Positions 42,999-51,597 of a DNA stretch of 57,451 nucleotides are shown piece by piece (positions within the stretch are counted from its first letter, which is position 1; the number at the start of each line of letters is the position of its first letter). A program made the translations under genes and the position numbers. Below the pieces are notes generated by a model, which saw nothing but the letters and a program-made list of their open reading frames with translations, was not told the DNA's origin and made no database searches. Origin of the DNA: Rhizobium sp. Q54 (GTDB lineage Bacteria > Bacteroidota > Bacteroidia > Flavobacteriales > Flavobacteriaceae); contig CALQAH020000010.1 in NCBI GenBank assembly GCA_943328505.2, positions 1-57,451 of the forward strand, given 5' to 3'.

Positions 42999-45494
42999 AT
43001 GAATAAAACACAACATTACGTAGTAGGAAAATGGACATCTGCAACCGGAGAAGGAAAACCTTCTTACGATGCGGTTACAGGTGAATTCATTGCAGAAACT
43101 TCGGTGGAAGGATTGGATATTCCAGCCATTTTACATTATGGAAGAACAAAAGGTGGCGAAAAACTCCGCAAAATGACCTTCCAAGAACGTGGTAATATGA
43201 TTAAAAGTTTGGCGATGTATTTAACCAAACGCAAAGAAGCTTTTTACGAAATTAGTTTTAGAACCGGTGCTACTCGCGTCGATTCGTGGATTGATATCGA
43301 AGGTGGTTTCGGAAACTTATATGCGAATGCATCGTTGCGAAAATTATTTCCAAACCAACCGTATCACGTAGAAGGCGATCCAATTGATTTGTCAAAAGGA
43401 GGCCGATTTATGGCACATCATATTTTGGTTCCGAAAAAAGGAGTGGCAATTCATATCAACGCTTTCAATTTTCCAATATGGGGAATGTTAGAAAAATGTG
43501 CTTGCAATTGGATGGCGGGAATGCCGGCAGTAGTTTTACCGGCTCCCACAACAGCATATCTAACGGAAGCAGTAGTTCGCGAAATTATCTCATCCAATAT
43601 ATTACCTGAAGGTGCATTACAATTGATATGTGGTACTGCCAGAAATATTTTTGATACCGTAGAAAGTCAAGATGTAATTACATTTACAGGTTCGGCAACC
43701 ACAGGAAGATTGTTAAAATCACATCCGAGAATCATTCAAGAAGCCGTTCCCTTTACGATGGAAGCCGACAGTTTGAATGCTTCTATTTTAGGTGAAGACG
43801 CTGTTCCAGGAACTGCAGAATTCGATTTATTCATCAATCAAGCTCGAAGTGAAATAACAGTAAAAGCAGGACAAAAATGTACCGCTATTCGCAGAATGAT
43901 TGTTCCCGAACAATTAATGGATGAGGTACAATCGGCTCTTTCAAAATCATTAGATAAAGTTTCCATCGGTGATCCAAGATTAAAAGAAGTCCGAATGGGC
44001 GCTTTGGTAAGCAAAGAGCAAGTCAATGTGCTGAAAGAACGCGTTCAAGAGTTAGCAAAATCAGCGAAAATTGTGTACGGCGATTTAGAAAAAACAACGC
44101 TTATCGGTGCCGACGAAAAAGGGGCGTTCGTGAGTCCGATTTTACTTCGCGAAAACCAACCATTTCAAAATTTGGCTGTTCATGAAACCGAAGCTTTCGG
44201 TCCGGTTTCAACGATTATGCCTTATAAAAATCTTGACGAAGCCATCGAATTAGCTCAAATGGGTAAAGGTTCTTTAGTGTCTTCAATTGTAACCAATTCA
44301 GATGAAATTGCTAAAGAATATGTGATTAATGCAGCATCGCATCACGGTAGAATTTTAGTGTTGAATCGCGAAAACGCCAAACAAAGTACAGGTCACGGTT
44401 CGCCATTACCATTATTGGTTCATGGTGGTCCAGGTCGCGCTGGCGGGGGCGAAGAAATGGGTGGCGTTCGCGGAATCAAACATTATATGCAACGTTGCGC
44501 CATTCAAGGTTCACCAACCACATTAACCGAAATCACAGGAATTTATCAAGCGAATTCGGCGTATAAAGAAATCACCCAACATCCATTTCAATACTATTGG
44601 GAAGATATCCAACCCGGAATGTCATTACGAACACACAACCGTACAGTAACTGACACCGACATCATCAATTTTGCCAACATTACTTGGGATCATTTCTATG
44701 CACATACCGATATTACTTCGCTTGACGGAAGTATTTTCAAGAAAAGAACGGCTCACGGCTACTTTATTTTGGCGGCTGCAGCAGGTTTGTTCGTCTATCC
44801 AAATAAAGGACCAGTTGCTGCTAATTACGGATTGGAAGAATGTCGTTTCTTGCGTCCAATTTATCACAACGATACCCTTTATGTGCGATTAACGTGTAAA
44901 CAAAAAGTCGACAGAGATGTCGCTTCTGCCGAACATCCAAGCGGCATCGTAAAATGGTTTGTTGAGGTTTTTGATACTGAAAATGAATTGGTTGCAGTAG
45001 CGACTATTTTGACAATGGTACAAAAAAAACAAGAAGTTTTTGTAGAAATGACTGATGAAAAAATAGCCGAATGTTTGAATAAATTAACCGAAAATTCAAA
45101 ACCAAGTTGGGGAATTTTAACGCCACAACATTTGTTAGAACATTTGGAACAAGGCTACAGAATCATGTCGGGTGAAATTCAGGATTTTGAAATTGCAACT
45201 CCCGAAAAGATTTTGGATAAAGTGCATAATTCGTTATACAATTATGATAAATTCCCAATGGGGACTAATTTTCCAACCATGAAAAAAGATGAATTGGAAG
45301 TTTTAATTCATCCTGATTTCGAAACAGCAAAAGCCAAATTTGTAGAAGCAAGAGAAAGTTATAAAACCTTTTTTAAAGAAAACCCAGAAGCCGTTTTAAA
45401 GAATATGGTTTTTGGTGAATTGAACAAATATGAATCGTATTTATTAGAACGAAAACATTTAAATCACCACTTTGAACAGTTTGGATTAATATAA
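42999..45494 (+). CDS. paaZ: PaaZ, bifunctional oxepin-CoA hydrolase/aldehyde dehydrogenase with extra C-terminal domain
   Basis: Opens the oxepin-CoA ring and oxidises the resulting semialdehyde. N-terminal aldehyde dehydrogenase: E255 (MEADSLN) and nucleophile C294 (GQKCTAIRR). MaoC-type hydratase at about 530-675 with D564 and H569 (WDHFYAHTD). Uniquely, about 150 residues follow (about 680-831), beyond the 681-residue length of E. coli PaaZ. The tail reads LTPQHLLEHLEQ and ends KHLNHHFEQFGLI, the pattern of DUF1569/DinB-like four-helix metal-binding domains. A Met at residue 684 marks the likely fusion point. No frameshift: the frame is continuous. The role of the extra domain is unknown. 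Confidence 0.94.
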   Translation: MNKTQHYVVGKWTSATGEGKPSYDAVTGEFIAETSVEGLDIPAILHYGRTKGGEKLRKMTFQERGNMIKSLAMYLTKRKEAFYEISFRTGATRVDSWIDIEGGFGNLYANASLRKLFPNQPYHVEGDPIDLSKGGRFMAHHILVPKKGVAIHINAFNFPIWGMLEKCACNWMAGMPAVVLPAPTTAYLTEAVVREIISSNILPEGALQLICGTARNIFDTVESQDVITFTGSATTGRLLKSHPRIIQEAVPFTMEADSLNASILGEDAVPGTAEFDLFINQARSEITVKAGQKCTAIRRMIVPEQLMDEVQSALSKSLDKVSIGDPRLKEVRMGALVSKEQVNVLKERVQELAKSAKIVYGDLEKTTLIGADEKGAFVSPILLRENQPFQNLAVHETEAFGPVSTIMPYKNLDEAIELAQMGKGSLVSSIVTNSDEIAKEYVINAASHHGRILVLNRENAKQSTGHGSPLPLLVHGGPGRAGGGEEMGGVRGIKHYMQRCAIQGSPTTLTEITGIYQANSAYKEITQHPFQYYWEDIQPGMSLRTHNRTVTDTDIINFANITWDHFYAHTDITSLDGSIFKKRTAHGYFILAAAAGLFVYPNKGPVAANYGLEECRFLRPIYHNDTLYVRLTCKQKVDRDVASAEHPSGIVKWFVEVFDTENELVAVATILTMVQKKQEVFVEMTDEKIAECLNKLTENSKPSWGILTPQHLLEHLEQGYRIMSGEIQDFEIATPEKILDKVHNSLYNYDKFPMGTNFPTMKKDELEVLIHPDFETAKAKFVEARESYKTFFKENPEAVLKNMVFGELNKYESYLLERKHLNHHFEQFGLI

Positions 45495-45503
45495 AAGAAT
45501 AGA

Positions 45504-45540
45504 CTTTGCGAACCTTGCGAAAACCTTGCGAGCTTTGCGG
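45504..45540 (+). repeat. Word-repeat spacer, paaZ-second crotonase gene
   Basis: CTTTGCG, CCTTGCG, CCTTGCG, CTTTGCG repeated in tandem (37 bases), then GGTTAAAT and the ATG at 45553. Same ending (GGTTAAA) as the paaJ-paaZ spacer. Confidence 0.7.
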
Positions 45541-45552
45541 TTAAATAACATT

Positions 45553-46302
45553 ATGGAAGCATACGTAAATCAAAGCATACAAAACAACATCGCCACCATC
45601 GAGTTTTTTCATCCCGAGCAAAACTCCTTGCCTAGCGATATCCTTGCAAAATTAGCCAACACGATAACCGAAGTTGGAAATAATCAAGAAGTAAAAGTCA
45701 TCATCCTAAAAAGTGGTGGCGAGAGAACCTTTTGTGCAGGAGCAAGTTTTCAAGAACTCATTGCCATCAACGATGCCGCAACCGGAAAAGTATTTTTCTC
45801 AGGATTTGCCAACGTAATCAACGCCATGCGAAAATGTCCAAAATTCATTATCGGACGCATTCAAGGGAAAACCGTTGGTGGAGGAGTAGGAATAGCAGCA
45901 TCCACCGATTATTGTATGGCTACTAAATTTGCAGCAATAAAATTATCAGAATTAAATGTCGGAATCGGACCGTTTGTGGTTTCACCTGCCATCGAAAGAA
46001 AAATGGGTGTTTCCGCCATGTCACAAATAGCAATCGATGCCAACACCTTTTATGAAGCAACTTGGGCAAAAGAAAAAGGATTATTCGCTAACGTTCATGA
46101 AACAATTGAAGAGTTAGACGAAGCCGTTCAAAAATTTGCCGAACATTTGTGTACTTACAATCCAGAAGCGATGACCGAAATGAAAAAAGTTTTTTGGAGA
46201 GGAACAGAAGATTGGGATAATTTACTAGCAGAAAGAGCCACCATCAGTGGAAGATTAGTATTGTCTGATTTTACAAAAGAAACGTTGAAGAAATTTAAGT
46301 AA
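45553..46302 (+). CDS. Second crotonase-family enzyme of the paa operon (PaaF-like role)
   Basis: A 249-residue enoyl-CoA hydratase/isomerase-fold protein. The ATG at 45553 is chosen; an upstream TTG at 45526 lies inside the repeat spacer. Oxyanion-loop region CAGASFQEL and GGGVGIAAS are clear. At the usual first catalytic glutamate position (after GGG) there is Gly. The second is kept (SELNVGIGP). This Gly/Glu pattern resembles methylglutaconyl-CoA hydratases rather than PaaF. By position it may hydrate 2,3-dehydroadipyl-CoA, the missing PaaF step; it could instead serve the branched-chain amino acid genes that follow. Confidence 0.82.
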   Translation: MEAYVNQSIQNNIATIEFFHPEQNSLPSDILAKLANTITEVGNNQEVKVIILKSGGERTFCAGASFQELIAINDAATGKVFFSGFANVINAMRKCPKFIIGRIQGKTVGGGVGIAASTDYCMATKFAAIKLSELNVGIGPFVVSPAIERKMGVSAMSQIAIDANTFYEATWAKEKGLFANVHETIEELDEAVQKFAEHLCTYNPEAMTEMKKVFWRGTEDWDNLLAERATISGRLVLSDFTKETLKKFK

Positions 46303-46311
46303 AGACAAAAA

Positions 46312-46379
46312 GATAATAGACGAAGAGAGAATAGACTAAAAGAAAAATCTATTATCTATCAGTCTATTATCCATTATCA
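46312..46379 (+). repeat. Intercistronic inverted word-repeat before paaY
   Basis: GATAATAGAC and AATAGACT on the left face TCTATTATC and AGTCTATTATC on the right, making an imperfect inverted repeat that fills the spacer up to the paaY ATG at 46385. Confidence 0.65.
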
Positions 46380-46384
46380 AAAAA

Positions 46385-46984
46385 ATGATATACGAATTTA
46401 AAGGGTTCATCCCTGTCATACACGAAAGTAGTTTCATCCATCCGCAAGCCGCGGTTACGGGTAATGTGATTATTGGAAAAAACGTATATGTTGGTCCAGG
46501 CGCTGCAATTCGTGGCGATTGGGGAGAAATTATCATTGAAGATGGTTGTAATGTGCAAGAAAATTGTACTATCCATATGTTTCCAGGGAAATCAATGGTC
46601 TTAAAAGCTGGTGCACATATTGGTCACGGAGCGATAATTCATGGAGCCAATATTGGAGCCAATTGTTTGGTGGGAATGAACGCAGTAATCATGGATGATG
46701 TCAATGTGGGAGATGAATGTATCATTGGAGCTTTGAGTTTTATCAAAGCCGGAATGCAAATCCCAAACCGAAAAATGGTGGTAGGAAATCCAGCCACCAT
46801 AATAAAAGACGTCACCGATGAAATGATCGATTGGAAAACCAAAGGAACTGACTTGTATCAACAATTGCCAAAAGAATGTTATGACAGTTTGAAAGCAGTA
46901 GAGCCATTACGAGAAATCCCTGCCAATCGACCAACACAAGAATCGTTTTATAAAACATTAGAAGAATTTAAGAATAAGTCATAA
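46385..46984 (+). CDS. paaY: PaaY, left-handed beta-helix thioesterase/carbonic-anhydrase-like protein
   Basis: Trimeric hexapeptide-repeat enzyme (199 residues), which in E. coli removes blocked CoA thioesters (2-hydroxycyclohepta-trienone-CoA type dead ends). Repeats from about 10 to 150 (VTGNVIIGKNVYVGPGAAIRG) with metal-ligand histidines in IHMFPGK, HIGHGAIIHG. The C-terminus reads EPLREIPANRPTQ, close to the PaaY-specific EPLREIEPGR. Last gene of the paa block. Confidence 0.93.
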   Translation: MIYEFKGFIPVIHESSFIHPQAAVTGNVIIGKNVYVGPGAAIRGDWGEIIIEDGCNVQENCTIHMFPGKSMVLKAGAHIGHGAIIHGANIGANCLVGMNAVIMDDVNVGDECIIGALSFIKAGMQIPNRKMVVGNPATIIKDVTDEMIDWKTKGTDLYQQLPKECYDSLKAVEPLREIPANRPTQESFYKTLEEFKNKS

Positions 46985-46992
46985 AGTTGTAA

Positions 46993-47052
46993 TGTCAAAA
47001 GAGGAAAGTCCAAATGCTGCCTCTTTCGACTTTCGGCTTTCGATTTTAAGAC
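46993..47052 (+). repeat. Intercistronic word-repeat before the E2 gene
   Basis: GTCAAAAGAGGAAAGTCC on the left faces CTTTCGACTTTCGGCTTTCG on the right, with about 10 of 14 central positions complementary. The GTCAAAAG word recurs inside the E2 coding sequence at 47293-47325. Confidence 0.6.
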
Positions 47053-47058
47053 TAAAAA

Positions 47059-48342
47059 ATGATAACAGAATTCAAAATGCCCAAAATGGGCGAAAGTATA
47101 TCCGAAGCAACAATAATCAGTTGGTTGAAAAACGTAGGTGATTTTGTAGAAGCTGAAGAAACCATTTTAGAAGTAGCTACCGATAAAGTGGACAGCGATA
47201 TACCCTCGCCAGTTTCAGGAGTGATAACGGAGATTCGTTTTCAAAAAGATGATGTCGTTGGAGTTGGAACTATTTTGGCGTTGATAGATGAAAGTCAAAA
47301 GTCAAAAGTCGCAAGTCAAAAGTCGGATAATATTGAAGTGAAATCATCACCACAAAACCAACAACCAACAACCCAAAATCCAGAACCCAAAACCCAATAT
47401 AAATCCAATTCAGATGCATTCATTTCGCCTTTAATTATTTCAATTGCACAAAAAGAAAACCTTTCCATCGAAGAGTTGCAATCCATTCCAGGTTCAGGAA
47501 TAGAAGGAAGATTGCAAAAAAGTGACGTATTTAATTATCTAAAAAATAGAAAATATCCAATTCAATCTAAATCGATAATTGACAACCGACAACCGACAAC
47601 GTTTCCAAAACCGAAAATCAATTTCATAGAAGGAAAAGATCGAATTGTAGAAATGGATCGCATGCGCAAAATGATTGCCGATCACATGGTATATTCCAAA
47701 CAAACGTCGCCACACGTAACTTCGTATATTGAAGTGGATGTAACGAATTTAGTGAATTGGCGTAACGAAAATAAAGACAAGTTTCAATCTATACATAATG
47801 AAAAACTGACATTTACCCCTGTTTTCGTTCAAGCGGTAGCCAAAGCCATTGTTGATTTTCCATTGATCAATGTTTCTGTAGATGAGAAAAATATTATTGT
47901 TCACAACGACATTAACATCGGAATGGCAACAGCGCTTCCCAACGGAAATTTAATAGTACCAGTAGTCCGAAATGCTAATGAAAAAGACTTGGTTGCAATA
48001 GCAAAAGACGTTAATCATTTAGCAGCAGCTTCTCGAAACAACAAATTAAAACCAGAAGAAATCCAAGGAAGTACCTTTACGATTTCCAATGTTGGAACCT
48101 TTGGGAGTTTAATGGGAACACCAATTATTAACCAACCCGAAGTCGCCATTTTAGCACTCGGAATCATAAAAAAACGTCCCGAAGTAATGACCACTTCAAA
48201 AGGCGACGAAATTGCCATACGTAGCATGATGTATCTTTCGCTTTCTTTCGACCATCGTGTGGTTGATGGATTTTTAGGAGGATCGTTCTTGCGAAAAATA
48301 GGCGATTATTTAGAACAATTTGATACTAATACAACATTATAA
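47059..48342 (+). CDS. 2-oxoacid dehydrogenase E2 (dihydrolipoamide acyltransferase, branched-chain type)
   Basis: Core acyltransferase of a branched-chain-type 2-oxoacid dehydrogenase complex (427 residues). Lipoyl domain at 1-78 with lipoyl-lysine K43 (ATDKVDSDI), E3-binding domain at about 121-165 (SIAQKENLSIEELQSIPGSG), and catalytic domain from about 195 with FDHRVVDG near the end (His-Asp pair). The two linkers (about 79-115 and 172-185) are coded by short DNA word repeats and give Gln/Ser/Lys- and Asn/Gln/Pro/Thr-rich peptides. Part of a three-gene set with BCAT and fused E1. E3 is not in the window. Confidence 0.92.
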   Translation: MITEFKMPKMGESISEATIISWLKNVGDFVEAEETILEVATDKVDSDIPSPVSGVITEIRFQKDDVVGVGTILALIDESQKSKVASQKSDNIEVKSSPQNQQPTTQNPEPKTQYKSNSDAFISPLIISIAQKENLSIEELQSIPGSGIEGRLQKSDVFNYLKNRKYPIQSKSIIDNRQPTTFPKPKINFIEGKDRIVEMDRMRKMIADHMVYSKQTSPHVTSYIEVDVTNLVNWRNENKDKFQSIHNEKLTFTPVFVQAVAKAIVDFPLINVSVDEKNIIVHNDINIGMATALPNGNLIVPVVRNANEKDLVAIAKDVNHLAAASRNNKLKPEEIQGSTFTISNVGTFGSLMGTPIINQPEVAILALGIIKKRPEVMTTSKGDEIAIRSMMYLSLSFDHRVVDGFLGGSFLRKIGDYLEQFDTNTTL

Positions 48343-48346
48343 AAGT

Positions 48347-49414
48347 ATGAAAACAGTAATGACACCTCCAATAAAAATAACAAAAGTTGCGCAATCCAAA
48401 GTAAGTCAAGTCGATTTGAATAACGTCTCAATGGGAACTCATTTCTCCGATCACATGTTTATTTGTGATTATGAAAATGGCGAATGGAACAATCCAAGAA
48501 TTGAACCTTTAACTTTAATCCCAACACATCCAGCAGCAATGGCGTTGCATTACGGACAAGCTATTTTTGAAGGTATGAAAGCCACCTTAGGAAAAGAGGG
48601 TACACCATTATTATTTCGTCCAGATGAAAATGCTAAACGATTGAATTTTAGTGCCTATAGAATGGGAATGCCATTGTTTCCTGAAGATTTATTTGTGGAA
48701 GCATTAAAACAATTTACCGCCTTAGAAAAACAATGGGTTCCAACATCAGAAGGTAGCGCGCTATATTTGCGTCCGTTTATGTATGCTGATGAAGCCTTTA
48801 TTGGAATGCGTGCAGCGACGAGTTTTAAATTTATCATTATGGCATCGCCAGCAGGACCTTTTTTTACTAGAAAAATTAAATTATACGCAGAAAAAAAATA
48901 CGTTCGTGCTGTAAATGGTGGAACAGGAGAAGCAAAAGCAGCCGGAAATTATGCTGCAGCCATTCGTCCTACAGAATATGCCAAAGCTCATGGATATGAT
49001 CAAGTTTTATGGCTAGATGCTCAAAATTTTGAGTACATTCAAGAAGTAGGAACTATGAATATATTTTTCAAAATAGCTGGTAAATTTATAACACCCGATT
49101 TAAGCGGATCGATTTTAGCAGGAATTACACGAATGAGTGTTATTGACCTTTTGAAAGACAAAGGATTTGAAGTAATAGAAAGACCAATCTCTATTTCTGA
49201 AATTATAGCCGCTTCCAAAAATGGCACTTTAGAAGAAGCTTTTGGAACAGGAACTGCTGTTGGAATAGCCATGGTAGAAGAAATTGGCAATGTAGATTTT
49301 TCTATTAAATTACCTGTTTCAAACCCTGTTTCGAATATGGTAAATGATACATTGAATGCCATTAAAGTGCAAGATATTGAAGATAAATTTGGTTGGATTG
49401 TAGAAGCAAAATAA
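48347..49414 (+). CDS. ilvE: Branched-chain amino acid aminotransferase
   Basis: Fold-type IV PLP enzyme (355 residues) that swaps amino groups between branched-chain amino acids and 2-oxoglutarate. The ATG at 48347 (4 bases after the E2 stop) is preferred to a longer frame from 48320 that overlaps E2. Motifs: HYGQAIFEGMKA, the PLP region GGTGEAKAAGNYAAA with the Lys, and YIQEVGTMNIFF. Class IV enzymes of this group often accept aromatic amino acids too. Placed between E2 and E1 it suggests degradation rather than synthesis. Confidence 0.92.
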   Translation: MKTVMTPPIKITKVAQSKVSQVDLNNVSMGTHFSDHMFICDYENGEWNNPRIEPLTLIPTHPAAMALHYGQAIFEGMKATLGKEGTPLLFRPDENAKRLNFSAYRMGMPLFPEDLFVEALKQFTALEKQWVPTSEGSALYLRPFMYADEAFIGMRAATSFKFIIMASPAGPFFTRKIKLYAEKKYVRAVNGGTGEAKAAGNYAAAIRPTEYAKAHGYDQVLWLDAQNFEYIQEVGTMNIFFKIAGKFITPDLSGSILAGITRMSVIDLLKDKGFEVIERPISISEIIAASKNGTLEEAFGTGTAVGIAMVEEIGNVDFSIKLPVSNPVSNMVNDTLNAIKVQDIEDKFGWIVEAK

Positions 49415-49424
49415 TTTTTCAGCA

Positions 49425-49483
49425 ACGCAGATTTAAGAAATTTAATAGATTTTAAAAATTGCTTTAATTTCTTAAATCTGTGT
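49425..49483 (+). repeat. Intercistronic inverted repeat, ilvE-E1
   Basis: ACGCAGATTTAAGAAATT (49425-49442) pairs with AATTTCTTAAATCTGTGT (49466-49483) at 17 of 18 positions, around a 23-base AT-rich loop. No T run follows, so it is not a usual terminator. It ends 35 bases before the E1 ATG. Confidence 0.85.
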
Positions 49484-49518
49484 TCCAAAAAAGATAAAGA
49501 TTATCAACACAAAATTGT

Positions 49519-51564
49519 ATGTTAGATAAAAAAATACTCGAAAAAGCGTTTTCAACAATGGCAACGGCAAAAGCCATGACCGAATTGTATGAAGATAATT
49601 TCAAAATCGTTTCCAAATACGTTCACGCAACCTCACGCGGACACGAAGCCATTCAAATTGCATTGGCAATGCAACTCTTACCTCAAGATTATGCCTTTCC
49701 CTATTATCGTGATGATTCGATGTTATTGGGAATTGGCATGCAACCTTATGATTTGATGTTGCAATTGATGGCAAAAAAAGACGACCCTTTTTCAGGAGGA
49801 CGAACGTATTATTGCCACCCAAGTTTGAAAGACAATGACAAACCAAAAATTCCTCATCAATCTTCCGCAACAGGAATGCAGGCGATTCCAGCAACAGGCG
49901 CGGCAATGGGATTTTGGTACAAAGAAAACATTGGAATATCAGCTAAAAATCAGGAATCTCCAATCGTAGTTTGCTCCTTGGGTGATGCTTCTGTAACCGA
50001 AGGTGAAGTCGCCGAAGCGTTTCAGATGGCAGCTTTAAAGCAACTTCCTATTTTATATTTAGTACAAGATAACGGTTGGGATATATCCGCCAATGCTGCC
50101 GAAACTCGTGCGCAAAACGCCTTTGATTATGTAAAAGGTTTTCATGGAATTGAAGCCATTTCAATAGATGGAGCTAATTTTGCTGAAAGCTATTTAGCCG
50201 TTCAAAAAGTGATAAAAACCATTCGTGAAGAACGACGACCATTTTTAATTCATGCGAAAGTTCCGTTGTTAAATCATCATACATCAGGCGTTCGAATGGA
50301 ATGGTATCGTGACGATTTGGAAGAAGCGCAATCGCGAGATCCCTATCCGGTTTTGATTAAACAATTATTGGAAGTCGGATTTACAAATACTGAAATTCAA
50401 ACTATAGAAAATACGGCTGTAGCCAAAGTTCAAGCCGATTTTGATAAAGCGCAACTAGCCGAAGACCCAGCGCCAGAAGATTTATTCACACACGATTTTG
50501 CGCCAACACTAATCACAGAAGAAGTTGGTGAAAGAAATCCACAACGTGAAGATAAAGTCGTAATGGTGGATTGTGCACTTTTTGCTGTCGAAGAATTAAT
50601 GAAAAAACACCCAGAATGTTTGTTGTACGGACAAGACGTTGGAGGAAGACTAGGCGGTGTTTTTAGAGAAGCAGCTACTTTGGCACAAAAATTTGGTGAC
50701 GAACGCGTGTTTAATACACCCATTCAAGAAGCCTTTATTGTGGGTTCTACAGTCGGCATGTCGGCAGTTGGTTTAAAACCAATTGTTGAAGTGCAATTTG
50801 CCGATTATATTTGGCCAGGACTGAACCAATTGTTTACCGAAGTGAGTCGCTCATGTTATTTATCCAACGGGAAATGGCCAGTAAGCATGATTTTACGAGT
50901 TCCAATAGGAGCTTACGGAAGCGGTGGACCGTATCATTCTTCTTCTGTAGAAAGTGTTTTAACCAACATTCGCGGCATCAAAATTGCGTATCCAAGCAAC
51001 GGCGCCGATTTAAAAGGACTTCTAAAAGCTGCCTATTACGATCCAAATCCAGTTGTAATTTTAGAACACAAAGGGTTGTATTGGAGCAAAGTAAAAGGTA
51101 CTGACGAAGCACGTGTTTTTGAACCTAGCGAAGATTATATTTTACCTTTTGGTAAAGCCAATGTGGTTCAGGAAATTTGGGAAAATGAACAAGAAGAAAC
51201 CATTTCAGTTATCACCTATGGAATGGGAGTGCATTGGTCATTGAATGCTTCAGCAAATTTTAAAAACAAAGTTGAAATCGTCGATTTAAGAACCTTATTT
51301 CCATTGGACGAAGAAGCAATACTAAAATCGGTTAAGAAAGCTAAAAAATGCCTTATCGTAACCGAAGAACCGACAAATAACTCTTTCGCTCGAAGTTTAG
51401 CTGGATTAATTCAAGAAAAATGTTTCAAATATCTTGATGCGCCTGTAATGGTGATTGGTTCTGAAAATATGCCAGCGATTCCGCTAAACAGTACGTTGGA
51501 GTTTACTATGATTCCGAATTCAGAGAAAGTGAGGTCTAAGATTGAAGCGTTGATGAATTATTAG
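49519..51564 (+). CDS. 2-oxoisovalerate-type dehydrogenase E1, fused alpha-beta subunits
   Basis: TPP-dependent decarboxylating component (681 residues), with alpha and beta subunits joined in one chain. Alpha half (about 1-340): HQSSATGMQAIPATGAAMG and the TPP motif GDASVTEGE...QDNGWDIS (GDA in place of GDG). Beta half (about 348-681): YGQDVGGRLGGVFREA, EVQFADYIWPGLNQL, VEIVDLRTLFPLD and VTEEPTNNSFA. Such fused E1 proteins are typical of Bacteroidota. Substrate is expected to be branched-chain 2-oxoacids, with phenylpyruvate as an open possibility. Followed by a strong bidirectional terminator. Confidence 0.92.
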   Translation: MLDKKILEKAFSTMATAKAMTELYEDNFKIVSKYVHATSRGHEAIQIALAMQLLPQDYAFPYYRDDSMLLGIGMQPYDLMLQLMAKKDDPFSGGRTYYCHPSLKDNDKPKIPHQSSATGMQAIPATGAAMGFWYKENIGISAKNQESPIVVCSLGDASVTEGEVAEAFQMAALKQLPILYLVQDNGWDISANAAETRAQNAFDYVKGFHGIEAISIDGANFAESYLAVQKVIKTIREERRPFLIHAKVPLLNHHTSGVRMEWYRDDLEEAQSRDPYPVLIKQLLEVGFTNTEIQTIENTAVAKVQADFDKAQLAEDPAPEDLFTHDFAPTLITEEVGERNPQREDKVVMVDCALFAVEELMKKHPECLLYGQDVGGRLGGVFREAATLAQKFGDERVFNTPIQEAFIVGSTVGMSAVGLKPIVEVQFADYIWPGLNQLFTEVSRSCYLSNGKWPVSMILRVPIGAYGSGGPYHSSSVESVLTNIRGIKIAYPSNGADLKGLLKAAYYDPNPVVILEHKGLYWSKVKGTDEARVFEPSEDYILPFGKANVVQEIWENEQEETISVITYGMGVHWSLNASANFKNKVEIVDLRTLFPLDEEAILKSVKKAKKCLIVTEEPTNNSFARSLAGLIQEKCFKYLDAPVMVIGSENMPAIPLNSTLEFTMIPNSEKVRSKIEALMNY

Positions 51565-51571
51565 ATAAAAT

Positions 51572-51595
51572 AAAAACCTCCAATTGGAGGTTTTT
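51572..51595. terminator. Bidirectional terminator after the E1 gene
   Basis: A 24-base perfect palindrome (AAAAACCTCCAA with its complement) with A and T runs on both sides, lying between the convergent E1 and DUF4136 genes. Confidence 0.92.
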
Positions 51596-51597
51596 AT

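Noticed and set aside
45048..45494. PaaZ tail as a separate gene or frameshift artefact
   Set aside because: The frame is continuous through the MaoC domain and no stop or independent promoter is seen; a fusion is the simpler reading.
45526..45552. TTG start for the second crotonase gene
   Set aside because: The nine extra residues are translated from the TTTGCG repeat spacer; the ATG at 45553 fits the family start.
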